A DNA stretch of 64,000 bases, taken from the NCBI RefSeq assembly GCF_033095865.1, contig NZ_AP019365.1, forward strand, positions 5,119,501 through 5,183,500, read 5' to 3'. This document shows positions 10,060 to 20,567 of this stretch, in pieces. The notes beneath the pieces were generated by a model. It saw only the letters and a program-made list of their open reading frames with translations. It was not told where the DNA came from and made no database searches. The position numbers and the translations under genes are program-made. Positions within the stretch are counted from its first letter, which is position 1; every line of letters starts with the position of its first letter. Source of the DNA: Pseudomonas sp. KU43P (GTDB lineage: Bacteria; Pseudomonadota; Gammaproteobacteria; Pseudomonadales; Pseudomonadaceae).

Positions 10060-10167
10060 GGTTTCCTACCTTTTTCAGTGGCTCTGGGGGAACTGGTTTC
10101 TTGCGAATTCTTGGGCAGAACAGGGAATCGGCCCCGTTGACCGTCCAGATACAACACGAGGCTGGGA

Positions 10168-10207
10168 GCCTGGCGCCGAGCGAAAAATCCGCTCAGCATT
10201 GCCAGGC
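10168..10207 (-). promoter_or_regulatory. Stem-loop in the pnp leader
   Basis: Arms GCCTGGC / GCCAGGC enclose a second stem GAGCG / CGCTC with an A/T-rich loop, about 110 nt before the pnp start. In other bacteria a leader hairpin at this place is cut by RNase III and used for PNPase autoregulation; the same role here is inferred from position. Confidence 0.5.
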
Positions 10208-10242
10208 TGCCAACCTCGGAGATACGCGTGACGTGCCCAACG

Positions 10243-10263
10243 AAAACGCTGCCAGGCAGCGTT
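10243..10263 (-). terminator. Hairpin after rpsO
   Basis: AACGCTGCC and GGCAGCGTT are exactly complementary, and on the minus strand they are followed by TTTTCGTT. It lies 46 nt beyond the rpsO stop and probably acts as a partial terminator between rpsO and pnp. Confidence 0.6.
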
Positions 10264-10308
10264 CCCGATGCATGCGACACGCCATGCACACCACTGACCA
10301 GGCCGCTA

Positions 10309-10578
10309 TTAGCGACGCAGGCCCAGGCGACCGATCAGGGCGCTGTAACGAGTGGTGTCTTTGCCCTTCAGGTAGTCCAGCAGCTTACGACGCTGGTTAA
10401 CCATACGGATCAGGCCACGACGGGAGTGGTGGTCTTTGCCGTTGGCCTTGAAGTGGCCTTGCAGCTTGTTGATGTTCGCGGTCAGCAGAGCAACCTGAAC
10501 TTCCGGGCTACCAGTGTCGCCAGCAGCTTGCTGGAAGTCGGTAACGATTTGAGCTTTTTCTTCAACGCTGAGGGCCAT
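10309..10578 (-). CDS. rpsO: 30S ribosomal protein S15
   Basis: The 89-residue product matches bS15/uS15 over its whole length: [12 protein letters not shown] at the start, [38 protein letters not shown] and a basic C-terminus ending GRLGLRR. S15 binds 16S rRNA early in 30S assembly and organises the central domain. The ATG at 10578 is chosen over an upstream in-frame ATG because AGGAG lies 8 nt before it and the family starts here. It lies between truB and pnp in the conserved translation/RNA-decay cluster. Confidence 0.97.
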   Translation of the reverse strand: MALSVEEKAQIVTDFQQAAGDTGSPEVQVALLTANINKLQGHFKANGKDHHSRRGLIRMVNQRRKLLDYLKGKDTTRYSALIGRLGLRR

Positions 10579-10727
10579 GAGGCTTCTCCTGATTAAACGG
10601 ATCCCGTCACCGGGGTCCAATAGGCCAGGGACAAATCCCTGTATTAATAAAAAAGGTGTGACCGTGCCTACTGACAGCCACCCTTGTATCCGCCGGTTTC
10701 AGCCGAAGCCTCGACCTGCGGTTTCGG

Positions 10728-11645
10728 TCATTCCGACCGAATCAGTCGACGTGGCGCAATGCGCCCGTCTTCGCTCACTTCACCGATACCGATGAAGCGA
10801 CCATTTTGATCCTGTACCCGGACCATGCCGAATTGCGGTGCGTCCGGCGCGCGAACAGCCTGGCCATGCAGCCAGTAGAACGCACTGTGCTCGGAAAGAC
10901 ACACCAGCGGCCAGTCCTGCAGCCCGCTGTCGGAGGGCATCAGGAAGCGATCGAGCGCTTCGTTGCCGCCTTCGGCGTGGGCCTGCTCGAGTTCTTCGAG
11001 CGTGACCGTCTGTGCCAGCGCGAAGGGCCCGGCCTGGGTCCTGCGCAGTTCGGCGACATAGGCGCCGCAGCCCAGGGCCTCACCGATATCCTCCACTAGG
11101 GTGCGAATATAGGTGCCTTTGCTGCAACCGACCGACAGTCGTGCACGGGTGCCTTCGCACTCGAGCAACTCCAAGCGGCTAATAGTAACAGAACGCGCCT
11201 CGCGCTCCACTACCTCTCCTGCACGCGCCAGTTTGTAAAGCGGCTGGCCGTCGCGCTTGAGCGCCGAGTACATCGGCGGTACTTGAAGGATTTCACCGCG
11301 AAAACGCGGGATAACCGCTTCCAGATCGGCGCGACCAACGGTCACCTCTCGGGTCTGCAGGACTTCGCCTTCTGCGTCTGCGGTGCTGGTAGTCTGCCCC
11401 AGCTGCATGACCGTTTCGTAGCCCTTGTCGGAATCGAGCAGGTACTGCGAAAACTTGGTCGCTTCACCGAAGCACAGTGGCAACACGCCAGTGGCCAGTG
11501 GGTCGAGGCTACCGGTATGCCCGGCCTTCTCGGCATTGAGCAACCAGCGGACTTTCTGCAGCGCGGCGTTGGAAGTGAACCCCAACGGCTTGTCGAGCAG
11601 GATGATGCCGCTGACGTTGCGGCGGATACGTTTGACCTGGGCCAC
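10728..11645 (-). CDS. truB: tRNA pseudouridine-55 synthase
   Basis: A 305-residue TruB enzyme that makes pseudouridine 55 in the T-loop of tRNAs. The catalytic aspartate lies in [14 protein letters not shown] near residue 48. Other family segments are [14 protein letters not shown] at the start and [19 protein letters not shown] near 120-140. The C-terminal part (about 250-305) looks like the PUA-like RNA-binding domain. The start codon is GTG only 3 nt after the rbfA stop, so it is translationally coupled to rbfA. Confidence 0.95.
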   Translation of the reverse strand: MAQVKRIRRNVSGIILLDKPLGFTSNAALQKVRWLLNAEKAGHTGSLDPLATGVLPLCFGEATKFSQYLLDSDKGYETVMQLGQTTSTADAEGEVLQTREVTVGRADLEAVIPRFRGEILQVPPMYSALKRDGQPLYKLARAGEVVEREARSVTISRLELLECEGTRARLSVGCSKGTYIRTLVEDIGEALGCGAYVAELRRTQAGPFALAQTVTLEELEQAHAEGGNEALDRFLMPSDSGLQDWPLVCLSEHSAFYWLHGQAVRAPDAPQFGMVRVQDQNGRFIGIGEVSEDGRIAPRRLIRSE

Positions 11646-11648
11646 CGC

Positions 11649-12047
11649 TTACTCCTTGGTGTCCAGCTCGTCGGCATCCTTGTGCAGGCGGTCTTCGGCC
11701 ACTGCACGCTCGATCAGTGCCGACAGGTGTACACCACGGCTGACACTTTCATCGAAGTGGAAATGCAATTGCGGCACGCTGCGCAGCTGCATCGAGCGGC
11801 CCAAGTGCAGGCGCAGGAAGCTGGCGGCGCTGTTCAGTGCCTTGAGCGACTGCTGCACGGCGTCAGGGGTTTCTTCGCCCATGACGGTGATGAAGACCTT
11901 GGCATGGCCCAGGTCGCGGCTGACGTCCACGGCGGTGATGGTCACCAGACCGACGCGTGGGTCTTTTACTTCACGGCGGATCAGCTCTGCCAGCTCACGC
12001 TGCATCTGATCACCGATACGTTGGGTACGGCTGTATTCTTTGGCCAT
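11649..12047 (-). CDS. rbfA: 30S ribosome-binding factor A
   Basis: A 132-residue RbfA with a KH-like fold, needed for late 16S rRNA maturation and cold adaptation. Recognisable segments are [20 protein letters not shown] at the N-terminus, [18 protein letters not shown] and the central [15 protein letters not shown]. The acidic tail ([13 protein letters not shown]) follows the core domain. It stands between infB and truB, as expected of the nusA-infB-rbfA-truB operon. Confidence 0.95.
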   Translation of the reverse strand: MAKEYSRTQRIGDQMQRELAELIRREVKDPRVGLVTITAVDVSRDLGHAKVFITVMGEETPDAVQQSLKALNSAASFLRLHLGRSMQLRSVPQLHFHFDESVSRGVHLSALIERAVAEDRLHKDADELDTKE

Positions 12048-12076
12048 TCTTGCTACCTGTAACTTAAAGCGGCAAA

Positions 12077-12106
12077 CGCCCGGTCAAGCTGAAGCCTGAC
12101 CGGGCG
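12077..12106. terminator. Hairpin between infB and rbfA
   Basis: CGCCCGGTCA and TGACCGGGCG form a perfect 10-bp stem with a 10-nt loop, but no T-run follows. It may be a processing site or a weak attenuator inside the operon. Confidence 0.45.
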
Positions 12107-12163
12107 CTACCTACCGAGGCGCTGCCCACCGCCCTGCGGCGGGGGCTGGCGCCATGCTCGCCC

Positions 12164-14692
12164 TTAAAGGGTACGAGCAACCTGGACTTTCTCGAAGACT
12201 TCGATCTTGTCGCCGACCTTGACGTCGTTGTAGCTCTTGACGCCAATACCGCACTCCATGCCCGAACGTACTTCGGAGGCGTCGTCCTTGAAGCGACGCA
12301 GCGATTCCAGTTCGCCTTCGAAGATCACAACGTCGTCGCGCAGTACGCGGATCGGACGGTTGCGGTACACGGTACCCTCGATGACCATACAGCCAGCGAT
12401 GGCGCCGAACTTCGGCGAACGGAACACGTCACGCACTTCGGCGACACCCAGGATGTTCTCGCGAACATCGCTGCCGAGCATGCCGGTCAGGGCTTTCTTG
12501 ACGTCTTCGATGATGTCGTAGATCACGTTGTAGTAACGCATATCCAGACCTTCCTGCTCGACGATCTTGCGCGCACCGGCATCGGCACGCACGTTGAAGC
12601 CGAACAGCACCGCATTGGACGCCAGCGCCAGGTTGGCGTCGCTTTCGGTGATACCACCGACGCCGCCACCAATGACGCGAACCTGAACTTCGTCGTTGCC
12701 CAGGCCGCCGAGCGAACCCTGCAGTGCTTCCAGGGAACCGCGCACGTCGGTCTTGAGGACGATGTTGAGGGTCTTCTTCTCTTCCTGACCCATGGTCTCG
12801 AAGATGTTTTCCAGCTTGCCGGCGTGAGCACGGGCCAGCTTGACCTCGCGGTACTTGCCTTGACGGAACAGGGCAACTTCGCGGGCTTTCTTCTCGTCGG
12901 CAACCACGGACAGCTCGTCACCGGCTTCCGGGGTACCGTCCAGGCCGAGGATCTCGACCGGGATCGACGGGCCAGCTTCCTTCACAGGCTTGCCGTTCTC
13001 GTCGAGCATGGCACGTACGCGGCCATAGTTGGAACCGCACAGGACCATGTCGCCCTGACGCAGGGTACCGTCCTGAACCAGGATGGTAGCCACTGGGCCG
13101 CGGCCCTTGTCCAGGCGCGATTCGACGACCACACCACGACCTGGGGCGGTCGGGGTCGCGGTCAGCTCGAGGATCTCGGCCTGCAGCAGAACGGCTTCGA
13201 GCAGCTCGTCGACACCGGTACCCATCTTCGCCGAAACCTTGACGAACGGAGTGTCACCACCCCAGTCTTCGGAGGTCACGCCTTCGACGGCCAGTTCGTT
13301 GCGGATGCGATCGAGGTCGGCACCCGGCTTGTCGATCTTGTTCACCGCGACCACCAGCGGAACGCCAGCTGCCTTGGCATGCTGCACGGCCTCACGGGTC
13401 TGCGGCATCACACCGTCGTCCGCCGCCACCACCAGGATGACGATGTCGGTGGCCTTGGCACCACGGGCACGCATCTGGGTGAACGCGGCGTGGCCCGGGG
13501 TATCGAGGAAGGTGACCATGCCGCGGTCGGTTTCCACGTGGTAGGCACCGATGTGCTGGGTAATGCCACCGGCTTCGCCAGCAGCAACCTTGGCACGACG
13601 GATGTAGTCGAGCAGCGAGGTCTTGCCATGGTCAACGTGACCCATGACGGTAACGACCGGCGCACGCGATTCGGCTTCACCTTCGAACTTCAGCGACTCG
13701 GCCAGGGAATCTTCCAGGGCGGTATCGCTGACCAGGGTGACCTTGTGGCCCAGCTCTTCGGCGATCAGCTGAGCGGTTTCCTGGTCGAGCACCTGGTTGA
13801 TGGTGACCGGAGTACCCATCTTGAACATGAACTTGACGACTTCAGCGGCCTTGACGGACATCTGGTTGGCCAGTTCCGAGACGGTGATGGTCTCGCCGAT
13901 GGTCACGTCACGGATGACGGGGCCGGTCGGGTTCTGGAAGCCATGCTGATTGCGCTTCTTCAGTTTGCCCTTGCCACCACGACCACGACGAGCGCCATCG
14001 CTCTCTTCGTCGGTGGTGCGCGGAGCGGCACGCGGAGTCGGAGCCTTTTCCTTCTCCTTGACCTTGACCTTGATCGACACACGTGGCGCCTCGCCGCGAC
14101 GACGGTCGTCATCGCGAGTGCGGCTTTCGTTGCGACGGGTCTCGTCCTTCTTGCGCTCGGCAGCACGGGCAGCAGCGTCTTCCGACGCGGGTGCATCGGC
14201 AACTACCGGTGCCGGAGCGGCAGCAGGAGCTGGCTCAGCCTTGGCAACCGGCGCAGGAGCAGCGGCAGGGGCATCGGCCGCCTGACGACGGGCCTGCTCT
14301 TCGTTGCGCTGGCGAACTTCGGCCTCGACCTTCTCGCGGGCGGCGTTTTCGGCCGCACGGCGCTCTTCCTGCTCACGCTTCTGCTCAGCCTGGATTTCTT
14401 CAGGGCTGCGCTGCACGAATACTTTCTTCTTGCGTACTTCTACGCTGATGCTCTTGCTACCGGCGACACGCAGGGTGCTGGTGGTCTTGCGCTGCAAGGT
14501 AATCTTGCGCGGCTCTTCCGCCTTGCTCTTGTGGCTGCTCTTCAAATGGGTCAGCAGAGTCTGCTTCTCATTGTCGGTCACTACCTGACCGGCGTCGGTG
14601 TGCGGCAGACCTGCCTCACGCATCTGCTGCAGCAGGCGCTCTACCGGTGCCTCGACCTCTTGGGCCAGTTCTTTCACCGTGACTTGCGTCAT
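12164..14692 (-). CDS. infB: Translation initiation factor IF-2
   Basis: At 842 residues this is a full-length bacterial IF-2, the GTPase that places fMet-tRNA on the 30S subunit. The N-terminal IF2_N domain ([18 protein letters not shown]) is followed by a charged, Ala/Glu/Arg-rich linker up to about residue 250. The G domain has GHVDHGKTS near 350, DTPGHAAF and NKID. The C-terminal domains II-IV end with the initiator-tRNA binding domain ([18 protein letters not shown]). GAGGAG precedes the ATG, which lies 27 bp after the nusA stop. An internal start giving a shorter isoform is common in this family but cannot be shown here. Confidence 0.97.
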   Translation of the reverse strand: MTQVTVKELAQEVEAPVERLLQQMREAGLPHTDAGQVVTDNEKQTLLTHLKSSHKSKAEEPRKITLQRKTTSTLRVAGSKSISVEVRKKKVFVQRSPEEIQAEQKREQEERRAAENAAREKVEAEVRQRNEEQARRQAADAPAAAPAPVAKAEPAPAAAPAPVVADAPASEDAAARAAERKKDETRRNESRTRDDDRRRGEAPRVSIKVKVKEKEKAPTPRAAPRTTDEESDGARRGRGGKGKLKKRNQHGFQNPTGPVIRDVTIGETITVSELANQMSVKAAEVVKFMFKMGTPVTINQVLDQETAQLIAEELGHKVTLVSDTALEDSLAESLKFEGEAESRAPVVTVMGHVDHGKTSLLDYIRRAKVAAGEAGGITQHIGAYHVETDRGMVTFLDTPGHAAFTQMRARGAKATDIVILVVAADDGVMPQTREAVQHAKAAGVPLVVAVNKIDKPGADLDRIRNELAVEGVTSEDWGGDTPFVKVSAKMGTGVDELLEAVLLQAEILELTATPTAPGRGVVVESRLDKGRGPVATILVQDGTLRQGDMVLCGSNYGRVRAMLDENGKPVKEAGPSIPVEILGLDGTPEAGDELSVVADEKKAREVALFRQGKYREVKLARAHAGKLENIFETMGQEEKKTLNIVLKTDVRGSLEALQGSLGGLGNDEVQVRVIGGGVGGITESDANLALASNAVLFGFNVRADAGARKIVEQEGLDMRYYNVIYDIIEDVKKALTGMLGSDVRENILGVAEVRDVFRSPKFGAIAGCMVIEGTVYRNRPIRVLRDDVVIFEGELESLRRFKDDASEVRSGMECGIGVKSYNDVKVGDKIEVFEKVQVARTL

Positions 14693-14719
14693 GCACTTCT
14701 CTCCTCAGGCCGCGCCTAA

Positions 14720-16201
14720 TTACTCGAACCAGTGGGCTCGGGCGGCCATGATCAACTTGCCGGCACGCTCTTCGTCGATGCCGTCGATGTCGAGCAGGTC
14801 GTCAATCGACTGCTCGGCCAGGTCTTCGCGGTTAACCACGCCGCGCACCGCCAGTTCCGCCGCCAGGTCTTTGTCCATGCCCTCGAGGGAGAGCAGGTCT
14901 TCGGCCGGATGGGCGTCTGCCAGTTTTTCTTCGGTAGCGATGGCCTTGGTCAACAAACGGTCCTTGGCTCGAGCGCGGAGCTCATTGACGATTTCCTCGT
15001 CAAAGCCATCGATGTTGAGCATTTCTTCCAACGGTACGTAGGCAATTTCTTCGAGGCTGGTGAAGCCTTCGTCGACCAGCACTTGGGCCAGCTCCTCGTC
15101 GACTTCCAGTTCTTCGATGAAATTGCGCAGGATGTCACCGGTTTCGGCCTGCTGCTTGGCCTGGATGTCCTTCTCGGTCATCACGTTCAGGGTCCAGCCG
15201 GTCAACTGACTGGCCAGGCGAACGTTCTGACCACCACGGCCAATGGCCTGGGCCAGGTTGTCCTCGGCGACGGCGATGTCCATGGCATGGGCATCTTCAT
15301 CAACGATGATCGCCGCGACTTCGGCCGGCGACATGGCGTTGATGACAAATTGCGCCGGGTTCTCGTCCCAGAGGACGATATCCACACGCTCACCACCCAG
15401 CTCGCCGGATACGGCCTGGACGCGCGAACCGCGCATGCCGATACAGGCACCTTGCGGGTCGATGCGCTTGTCCTTGGAGCGGACGGCGATCTTGGCACGC
15501 GACCCCGGATCACGGGATGCAGCCATGACTTCGATGAGGCCTTCGGCGATTTCCGGCACTTCGATGCGGAACAGCTCGATCAGCATCTGTGGCGCAGTGC
15601 GCGACAGAATCAACTGAGGGCCGCGGTTCTCGGTGCGAATTTCCTTGAGCAGCGCACGCAGGCGTACGCCAACCCGGAAGGTCTCACGTGGAATGATGTC
15701 TTCACGAGCCAGCAACGCCTCGGCGTTGTTACCCAGATCGACGATGACGTTGTCGCGGGTGACCTTCTTGACGGTGCCCGAGATGATCTCGTTCACACGC
15801 TCGCGGTAGGCGTCGACCACCTGTGCGCGCTCGGCCTCGCGGACCTTCTGCACGATCACCTGTTTGGCGGTCTGGGCGGCGATACGACCGAATTCGATGG
15901 ACTCGATCTTCTCTTCGATCACATCACCCACCTTGGCTTCAGGATGGGTTTCGTGAATCTTCGCCAACCAGGTCTCGATGGCCGGATCGTCCAGATCGGC
16001 TTCGTCGACCACGGTCCAGCGACGGAAGGTTTCGTAGCTACCGGTGTGGCGGTTGATTTCCACACGCAGATCGACTTCGTCCTCAAAACGTTTTTTGGTT
16101 GCAGTGGCCAGGGCCACTTCCAGCGCTTCGAAAATGACGCCGGGTGGTACACCTTTTTCGTTGGATACCGATTCAACAACCAGCAGTACTTCTTTGCTCA
16201 T
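14720..16201 (-). CDS. nusA: Transcription elongation/termination factor NusA
   Basis: A 493-residue NusA. The N-terminal RNA-polymerase-binding domain starts [17 protein letters not shown]. An S1 domain follows ([18 protein letters not shown]), then two KH domains ([13 protein letters not shown] and [16 protein letters not shown]). Two acidic AR repeats end the protein, as in gamma-proteobacteria ([18 protein letters not shown]). NusA modulates pausing, intrinsic termination and antitermination. The start at 16201 has GAGGCG upstream and begins exactly at the family's N-terminus; seven further in-frame codons upstream are rejected. Confidence 0.97.
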   Translation of the reverse strand: MSKEVLLVVESVSNEKGVPPGVIFEALEVALATATKKRFEDEVDLRVEINRHTGSYETFRRWTVVDEADLDDPAIETWLAKIHETHPEAKVGDVIEEKIESIEFGRIAAQTAKQVIVQKVREAERAQVVDAYRERVNEIISGTVKKVTRDNVIVDLGNNAEALLAREDIIPRETFRVGVRLRALLKEIRTENRGPQLILSRTAPQMLIELFRIEVPEIAEGLIEVMAASRDPGSRAKIAVRSKDKRIDPQGACIGMRGSRVQAVSGELGGERVDIVLWDENPAQFVINAMSPAEVAAIIVDEDAHAMDIAVAEDNLAQAIGRGGQNVRLASQLTGWTLNVMTEKDIQAKQQAETGDILRNFIEELEVDEELAQVLVDEGFTSLEEIAYVPLEEMLNIDGFDEEIVNELRARAKDRLLTKAIATEEKLADAHPAEDLLSLEGMDKDLAAELAVRGVVNREDLAEQSIDDLLDIDGIDEERAGKLIMAARAHWFE

Positions 16202-16260
16202 CGTACGCCTCGCCTTGCGCAAGCCATTGGGCCCGGAAAGTCCGCCGGGCCCGGCACGTC

Positions 16261-16719
16261 TCAGTCAAAACTGGGAATAATATTGGCCTTGTCGATCGAG
16301 TCGATCGGCAACAGGAATTCGTGATTGTCCACCTGGACCACAACGTCCTGTTCCTCCACACCGCGGAGAAGGCCCTGGAAGTTACGACGACCTTCGAAGG
16401 GCGTACGCAGCTTGATCTTCACTTGTTCGCCGGCATGCGAGGCAAACTGTTCCAGAGTGAACAGCGGGCGATCCATGCCTGGTGAGGACACCTCAAGGGT
16501 ATATTCACTGCTGATCGGATCTTCAACATCGAGGATGGCACTGGCCTGACGGCTGACCGCTTCGCAGTCGTCCACCAGGATGCCGCCTTCCTTGTCAATG
16601 TAGATGCGCAATACCGAATGCTTACCCTGGGATACGTATTCGATCCCCCAGCACTGATAGCCCAGACCCTCGACCACCGGGGCCAACAAGGCCTGCAACT
16701 GTTCTAGCTTGCTCGACAC
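16261..16719 (-). CDS. rimP: Ribosome maturation factor RimP
   Basis: RimP helps 30S assembly. With the GTG start at 16719 the protein is 152 residues and begins [14 protein letters not shown], the length I recall for P. aeruginosa RimP. This start has GAGGGGG about 6 nt upstream. An ATG at 16737 (158 residues) is possible, but an ATG further upstream would lie inside a terminator hairpin. Family segments are [29 protein letters not shown] and [15 protein letters not shown]. It opens the rimP-nusA-infB-rbfA-truB-rpsO-pnp series. Confidence 0.93.
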
Positions 16720-16747
16720 CTGAACCCCCTCGTGCATGCTGTGCAAA

Positions 16748-16770
16748 TAAAAAATGGGCGAAGCGCCCAT
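16748..16770 (-). terminator. Hairpin before rimP
   Basis: On the minus strand ATGGGCGCTTCGCCCATTTTTTA forms a 7-bp stem with a T-run. It lies between the initiator tRNA and rimP, so some read-through or a promoter between them is needed for rimP. Confidence 0.7.
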
Positions 16771-16815
16771 CCCTGAAAGCGCCGTTGGACAACGGCGCCG
16801 AAAACTGTTCGGCTA

Positions 16816-16841
16816 GCAAAAAGCCCCTGAAAAGGGGCTCC
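16816..16841 (-). terminator. Terminator after tRNA-fMet
   Basis: AGCCCC-TTTTC-AGGGGCT followed by TTTTTGC on the minus strand, directly after the tRNA 3' end. Confidence 0.75.
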
Positions 16842-16849
16842 GCTGAAGC

Positions 16850-16926
<77 letters not shown>

Positions 16927-16988
16927 ACAAAGCTGGGGCGAAAGTATAAGACCGAACCCGTTGCTGGGTCAATCTAACCTCCACCTGC

Positions 16989-17012
16989 AAGAAAGCCCGC
17001 TAAAGCGGGCTC
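16989..17012 (-). terminator. Terminator after tRNA-Leu
   Basis: AGCCCGC-TTTA-GCGGGCT then TTCTTG on the minus strand forms a compact stem 13 nt beyond the tRNA-Leu gene. Confidence 0.65.
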
Positions 17013-17024
17013 TCAAGCTTTAAT

Positions 17025-17110
17025 TGGTACCGAGAAGGGGACTCGAACCCCTACACCCTATGGGCACAACCACCTCAAGGTTGCGTGTCTACCAATTCCA
17101 CCACCTCGGC
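17025..17110 (-). tRNA. tRNA-Leu (GAG)
   Basis: An 86-nt class II tRNA with a long variable arm, anticodon GAG within CTTGAGG, D-loop GGTAGACACG, T-loop GGTTCGAGTCC and an encoded CCA end. It follows secG, the usual place for tRNA-Leu(GAG) in gamma-proteobacteria. Confidence 0.95.
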
Positions 17111-17131
17111 AATACTACTTCTTGAAACCCG

Positions 17132-17524
17132 TTACTTCTGCTCTTCGGTTGGAGGAGGTACATCACCAGCGTTGGTGGTTTCGCTCTTCTGCTCCTGGAG
17201 CACCGGTACATCATCATTTACTGCCGGCTTTGGCTGTTTCACTTCCAAGACCGCTGGATCTGGGAGGCCCGCCTGGCTCAGCTGGTGAGCTTGTTGCTTG
17301 GCGAAGTATCCTAACCCAAGTGCTGTCAAAAAGAAAGTGGCAGCAAGTATAGCAGTTAATTTACTCAGGAAGGTAGCAGAACCTTGGCTTCCGAACACAG
17401 TATTTGAAGCACCTGCGCCGAAAGATGCACCTGCTTCCGCACCTTTACCCTGTTGAAGCAGAACCAGCACTACAAGCGACAGCGCTGCCAACAGATGAAA
17501 AACAACGATGACTGTTTCCAGCAT
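17132..17524 (-). CDS. secG: Protein translocase subunit SecG
   Basis: A 130-residue SecG, an accessory part of the SecYEG channel in the inner membrane. Two transmembrane helices are visible (about 3-22 and 52-73) around the conserved cytoplasmic loop [15 protein letters not shown] and [10 protein letters not shown]. The tail is a hydrophilic Gln/Glu/Pro-rich extension. The ATG stands 4 nt after the tpiA stop, so the genes are co-translated. An upstream in-frame ATG inside tpiA is rejected because the family begins MLETVIVV. Confidence 0.95.
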   Translation of the reverse strand: MLETVIVVFHLLAALSLVVLVLLQQGKGAEAGASFGAGASNTVFGSQGSATFLSKLTAILAATFFLTALGLGYFAKQQAHQLSQAGLPDPAVLEVKQPKPAVNDDVPVLQEQKSETTNAGDVPPPTEEQK

Positions 17525-17528
17525 TTGT

Positions 17529-18284
17529 TCAGTTTCCTGCGGCGCGACAAATTGCACCGAATTCGTCTGCGTTCAGGGACGCTCCACCAATGAGCCCCCC
17601 ATCGATATCCGGCATGCCGAACAGTTCGGCCGCATTGGCCGCCTTCACGCTGCCGCCGTATAGAAGCTGCACATTCGCGGCAACTTCGGCGTCCTCGGCC
17701 GCCAACTGCGCCCGGATGGCTGCGTGCACATCCTGAGCTTGCTGAGGCGAGGCTGTCAAACCTGTGCCAATGGCCCATACAGGCTCATAAGCGATTACAG
17801 CATTGGCAAAAGCCTTAACACCGAAGGCATCGATGATACTGCTTAGTTGACGCCCGACAACTTCGAGCGTCTTGCCTGCTTCGCGCTCTTCGAGGGTTTC
17901 CCCTACACAGAGCACCGGCATTAAACCACTAAGTTGAGCCGCTGCAAACTTGCGATTGAGCACTTCGTCATTTTCGCCAATAACCTGGCGACGCTCGGAG
18001 TGACCAATCAGCACCAACTTGCAACCCGCTTCAACCAACTGACTCGGCGCAACTTCACCGGTCAGCGCTCCCTGTTCGGGTTGTACTGCAGAATTCTGTG
18101 CACCGACAGTGATTCCTTTGCCTTCGAGACCATCAATCACTTGATTGATGAACAAGGCCGGCGGAAACACCGCGACTTCAACACCGCTCGGCACGGGCAT
18201 ATTGCCCAAGCCCTGGATCAGCTCAGCGACGCTGGCGCGGGTACCGTGCATCTTCCAGTTACCAGCTACCATGGGGCGACGCAT
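17529..18284 (-). CDS. tpiA: Triosephosphate isomerase
   Basis: A 251-residue TIM-barrel enzyme converting dihydroxyacetone phosphate and glyceraldehyde-3-phosphate. Active-site residues are in place: N and K in GNWKMHG (residues 8-14), H in LIGHSERR (about 92-99) and E in [11 protein letters not shown] (about 164-174). The phosphate loop YGGSVK is near 210. It precedes secG with a 4-nt gap. Confidence 0.97.
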   Translation of the reverse strand: MRRPMVAGNWKMHGTRASVAELIQGLGNMPVPSGVEVAVFPPALFINQVIDGLEGKGITVGAQNSAVQPEQGALTGEVAPSQLVEAGCKLVLIGHSERRQVIGENDEVLNRKFAAAQLSGLMPVLCVGETLEEREAGKTLEVVGRQLSSIIDAFGVKAFANAVIAYEPVWAIGTGLTASPQQAQDVHAAIRAQLAAEDAEVAANVQLLYGGSVKAANAAELFGMPDIDGGLIGGASLNADEFGAICRAAGN

Positions 18285-18350
18285 GCTTTACCTCGTCGGT
18301 CAAAGTGGGCGCAGATCTTACCCAACCCGATCTGCGCTGGCAAGCCTCTT

Positions 18351-19691
18351 TCAGATACAAACTTCTGCGACCAGTTTGGCCAGGGCCTCGGCGTGCGTGC
18401 GCACCTGGTTTTCGTCGTCACCTTCGACCATCACACGCACCAATGGCTCGGTGCCGGATTTGCGCAGCAGCACCCGCCCGCGCCCCGCCATGTCCTCGGT
18501 AACCTTGGCACTGGCCTCCTTGACTGCCGGGTGCTCCAGCGGGTCGACCTTGCTTGCGCCGTAGCGCACGTTGATCAACACCTGCGGGCACTTGCGCAAG
18601 GCCTGACGCGCCTGTGCAAGGGTGTCACCACGACGTTTGAGCGCCATCAGCACCTGCAGCGCGGCAATGATCGCATCGCCAGTGGTGGTGTGATTGCAGC
18701 ACACCACGTGACCGGAATTCTCCCCACCCACCAGCCAGTCGCGCTCGAGCAGCTCGGCCATGACGTAGCGATCGCCGACCTTGGCCCGCACGAACGGGAT
18801 ATCCAGATCCTTGAGCGCCAGTTCCAGGCCCAGGTTGCTCATCAGCGTACCTACCACACCGCCTTGCAGCTTGCCGCGCTCGTGCAGGTCACGGGCAATG
18901 ATGAACAGCAGCTCGTCTCCATCGACGATCGCACCGGTATGATCGACCATCAGCACACGATCGCCGTCGCCATCGAAGGCAATGCCCAGGTCGGCATGGC
19001 CAACCAGAACCGCGGCCTGCAGGGACTCGATGTGGGTCGAGCCACAGCCTTCGTTGATATTCAGGCCATCGGGCTGCGCATGCAGCACCGTCACATCAGC
19101 ACCCAGCTCGCGGAACACGCTTGGCGCGACCTTGTAGGTGGCGCCATGGGCGCAGTCGACCACCAGCTTGAGACCATCGAAACTGGTGCTGCTCGGCACA
19201 CTGCTCTTGCAGAACTCGATGTACCGGCCAGCGGCGTCGTTGATGCGAGAAACCTTGCCCAGCTTGCTGGACTCGACCACGGTCATCGGCTGGTCGAGCA
19301 GCTCCTCGATCATCAGCTCGACTTCGTCCGGCAGCTTGGTGCCCTGGCCCGAAAAGAACTTGATACCGTTGTCATCGTGCGGGTTGTGCGACGCGCTGAT
19401 GACAATGCCAGCCTCGGCATGGAAGGTGCGGGTAAGGTAGGCGATTGCGGGGGTCGGCATGGGGCCGAGCAACAACACGTCAGCGCCGGCTGCGGAAAGG
19501 CCAGCTTCGAGGGCCGATTCGAACATGTAGCCAGAAATACGTGTGTCCTTGCCTACCAGCACACGGCAACTGCCCTGCTTGCGGAAGGCCATGCCCGCCG
19601 CCCAGCCCAGTTTCAGCATGAAGTCCGGAGTGATCGGGTATTCGCCGACGCGGCCACGAATGCCGTCGGTACCAAAGTATTTTCTGCTCAT
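18351..19691 (-). CDS. glmM: Phosphoglucosamine mutase
   Basis: A 446-residue enzyme that turns glucosamine-6-phosphate into glucosamine-1-phosphate for peptidoglycan and LPS precursors. The catalytic serine is in [11 protein letters not shown] near residue 102. The metal-binding DGDGDR is near 240-245 and the sugar loop GGENSGHV near 320. The C-terminal phosphate-binding loop [15 protein letters not shown] closes the protein. The ATG at 19691 begins [13 protein letters not shown], the family's N-terminus. It lies between folP and tpiA as in many gamma-proteobacteria. Confidence 0.97.
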   Translation of the reverse strand: MSRKYFGTDGIRGRVGEYPITPDFMLKLGWAAGMAFRKQGSCRVLVGKDTRISGYMFESALEAGLSAAGADVLLLGPMPTPAIAYLTRTFHAEAGIVISASHNPHDDNGIKFFSGQGTKLPDEVELMIEELLDQPMTVVESSKLGKVSRINDAAGRYIEFCKSSVPSSTSFDGLKLVVDCAHGATYKVAPSVFRELGADVTVLHAQPDGLNINEGCGSTHIESLQAAVLVGHADLGIAFDGDGDRVLMVDHTGAIVDGDELLFIIARDLHERGKLQGGVVGTLMSNLGLELALKDLDIPFVRAKVGDRYVMAELLERDWLVGGENSGHVVCCNHTTTGDAIIAALQVLMALKRRGDTLAQARQALRKCPQVLINVRYGASKVDPLEHPAVKEASAKVTEDMAGRGRVLLRKSGTEPLVRVMVEGDDENQVRTHAEALAKLVAEVCI

Positions 19692-19707
19692 AGGGACTCC
19701 AATGTTC

Positions 19708-20559
19708 TTATTCGGCGTTCTGTACTGCAGCAATCATACGTACGACATCGACGGTTTCGGCCACATCATGGACGCGCAGGATACTGGCCCCCTTGGTCAT
19801 GGCCAGTGCCGCCAGTGCCAGGCTGCCGTACAGCCGCTCACCGACCGGACGATCCAGCGTCAGGCCGATCATGCTCTTGCGTGAAACGCCCACCAACAGT
19901 GGGCGACCGAGGCGATAAAGCGCCTCCATATGCTTGAACAGGCTCAAGTTGTGAGCCAGCGTCTTGGCAAAGCCGAAGCCCGGATCGAGGATGATGCGCT
20001 GCGCATCGATACCCGCCGCCGCGCATGCCGCCATACGCTGTTCAAGATAACGCGTTACATCCGCGGTGACATCCTCGTAATGAGGGTCATCCTGCATGTT
20101 CCCGGGCTCACCTCGCATGTGCATCAGGCACACCGGCAAACCCGTATCCGCAGCGGCGTCCAGGGCTCCATCGCGCTCCAGTGCACGCACGTCATTGATC
20201 AGCCCGGCACCAAGCCGGGCAGATTCGCGAATGACGGCAGGCGTGGAGGTATCGACCGAGATGACTACATCGAGGCGACTGTTGATTGCCTCGACCATCG
20301 GCGCCACGCGTTCGAGCTCCTCGGTCACGGACACCGCACGAGCACCAGGGCGAGTCGACTCGCCACCGATGTCGATCAGCGTCGCACCGGCAGCGACCAT
20401 GGCTTCGGCATGGCGCAACGCTTCGTCTCGCTGACTGAAGCGCCCGCCATCGGAGAAGGAGTCGGGAGTGATATTGAGAATACCCATGACATGGGTACGG
20501 GACAAATCAAGAACCCGATTGCCGCAAGGCAACCGGGTCGGGTACAGCTTCGAACTCAT
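19708..20559 (-). CDS. folP: Dihydropteroate synthase
   Basis: A 283-residue TIM-barrel enzyme joining p-aminobenzoate to the pterin pyrophosphate in folate synthesis; it is the sulfonamide target. Both signatures are visible: [17 protein letters not shown] near residues 25-41 and [12 protein letters not shown] near 60-71. The C-terminal [18 protein letters not shown] carries the conserved lysine and arginine that bind substrate. The gene lies 8 bp after ftsH and 16 bp before glmM on the same strand. Confidence 0.97.
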   Translation of the reverse strand: MSSKLYPTRLPCGNRVLDLSRTHVMGILNITPDSFSDGGRFSQRDEALRHAEAMVAAGATLIDIGGESTRPGARAVSVTEELERVAPMVEAINSRLDVVISVDTSTPAVIRESARLGAGLINDVRALERDGALDAAADTGLPVCLMHMRGEPGNMQDDPHYEDVTADVTRYLEQRMAACAAAGIDAQRIILDPGFGFAKTLAHNLSLFKHMEALYRLGRPLLVGVSRKSMIGLTLDRPVGERLYGSLALAALAMTKGASILRVHDVAETVDVVRMIAAVQNAE

Positions 20560-20567
20560 AGATGCCC

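Noticed and set aside
7876..10140. 754-codon open frame on the plus strand opposite pnp
   Set aside because: It is antisense to the clear pnp gene, has the low-complexity composition typical of mirror frames in high-GC genes, and no family features.
16738..16770. Upstream ATG of rimP at 16770
   Set aside because: It would start translation inside a rho-independent terminator and add residues absent from the family; the GTG at 16719 has a good ribosome-binding site.
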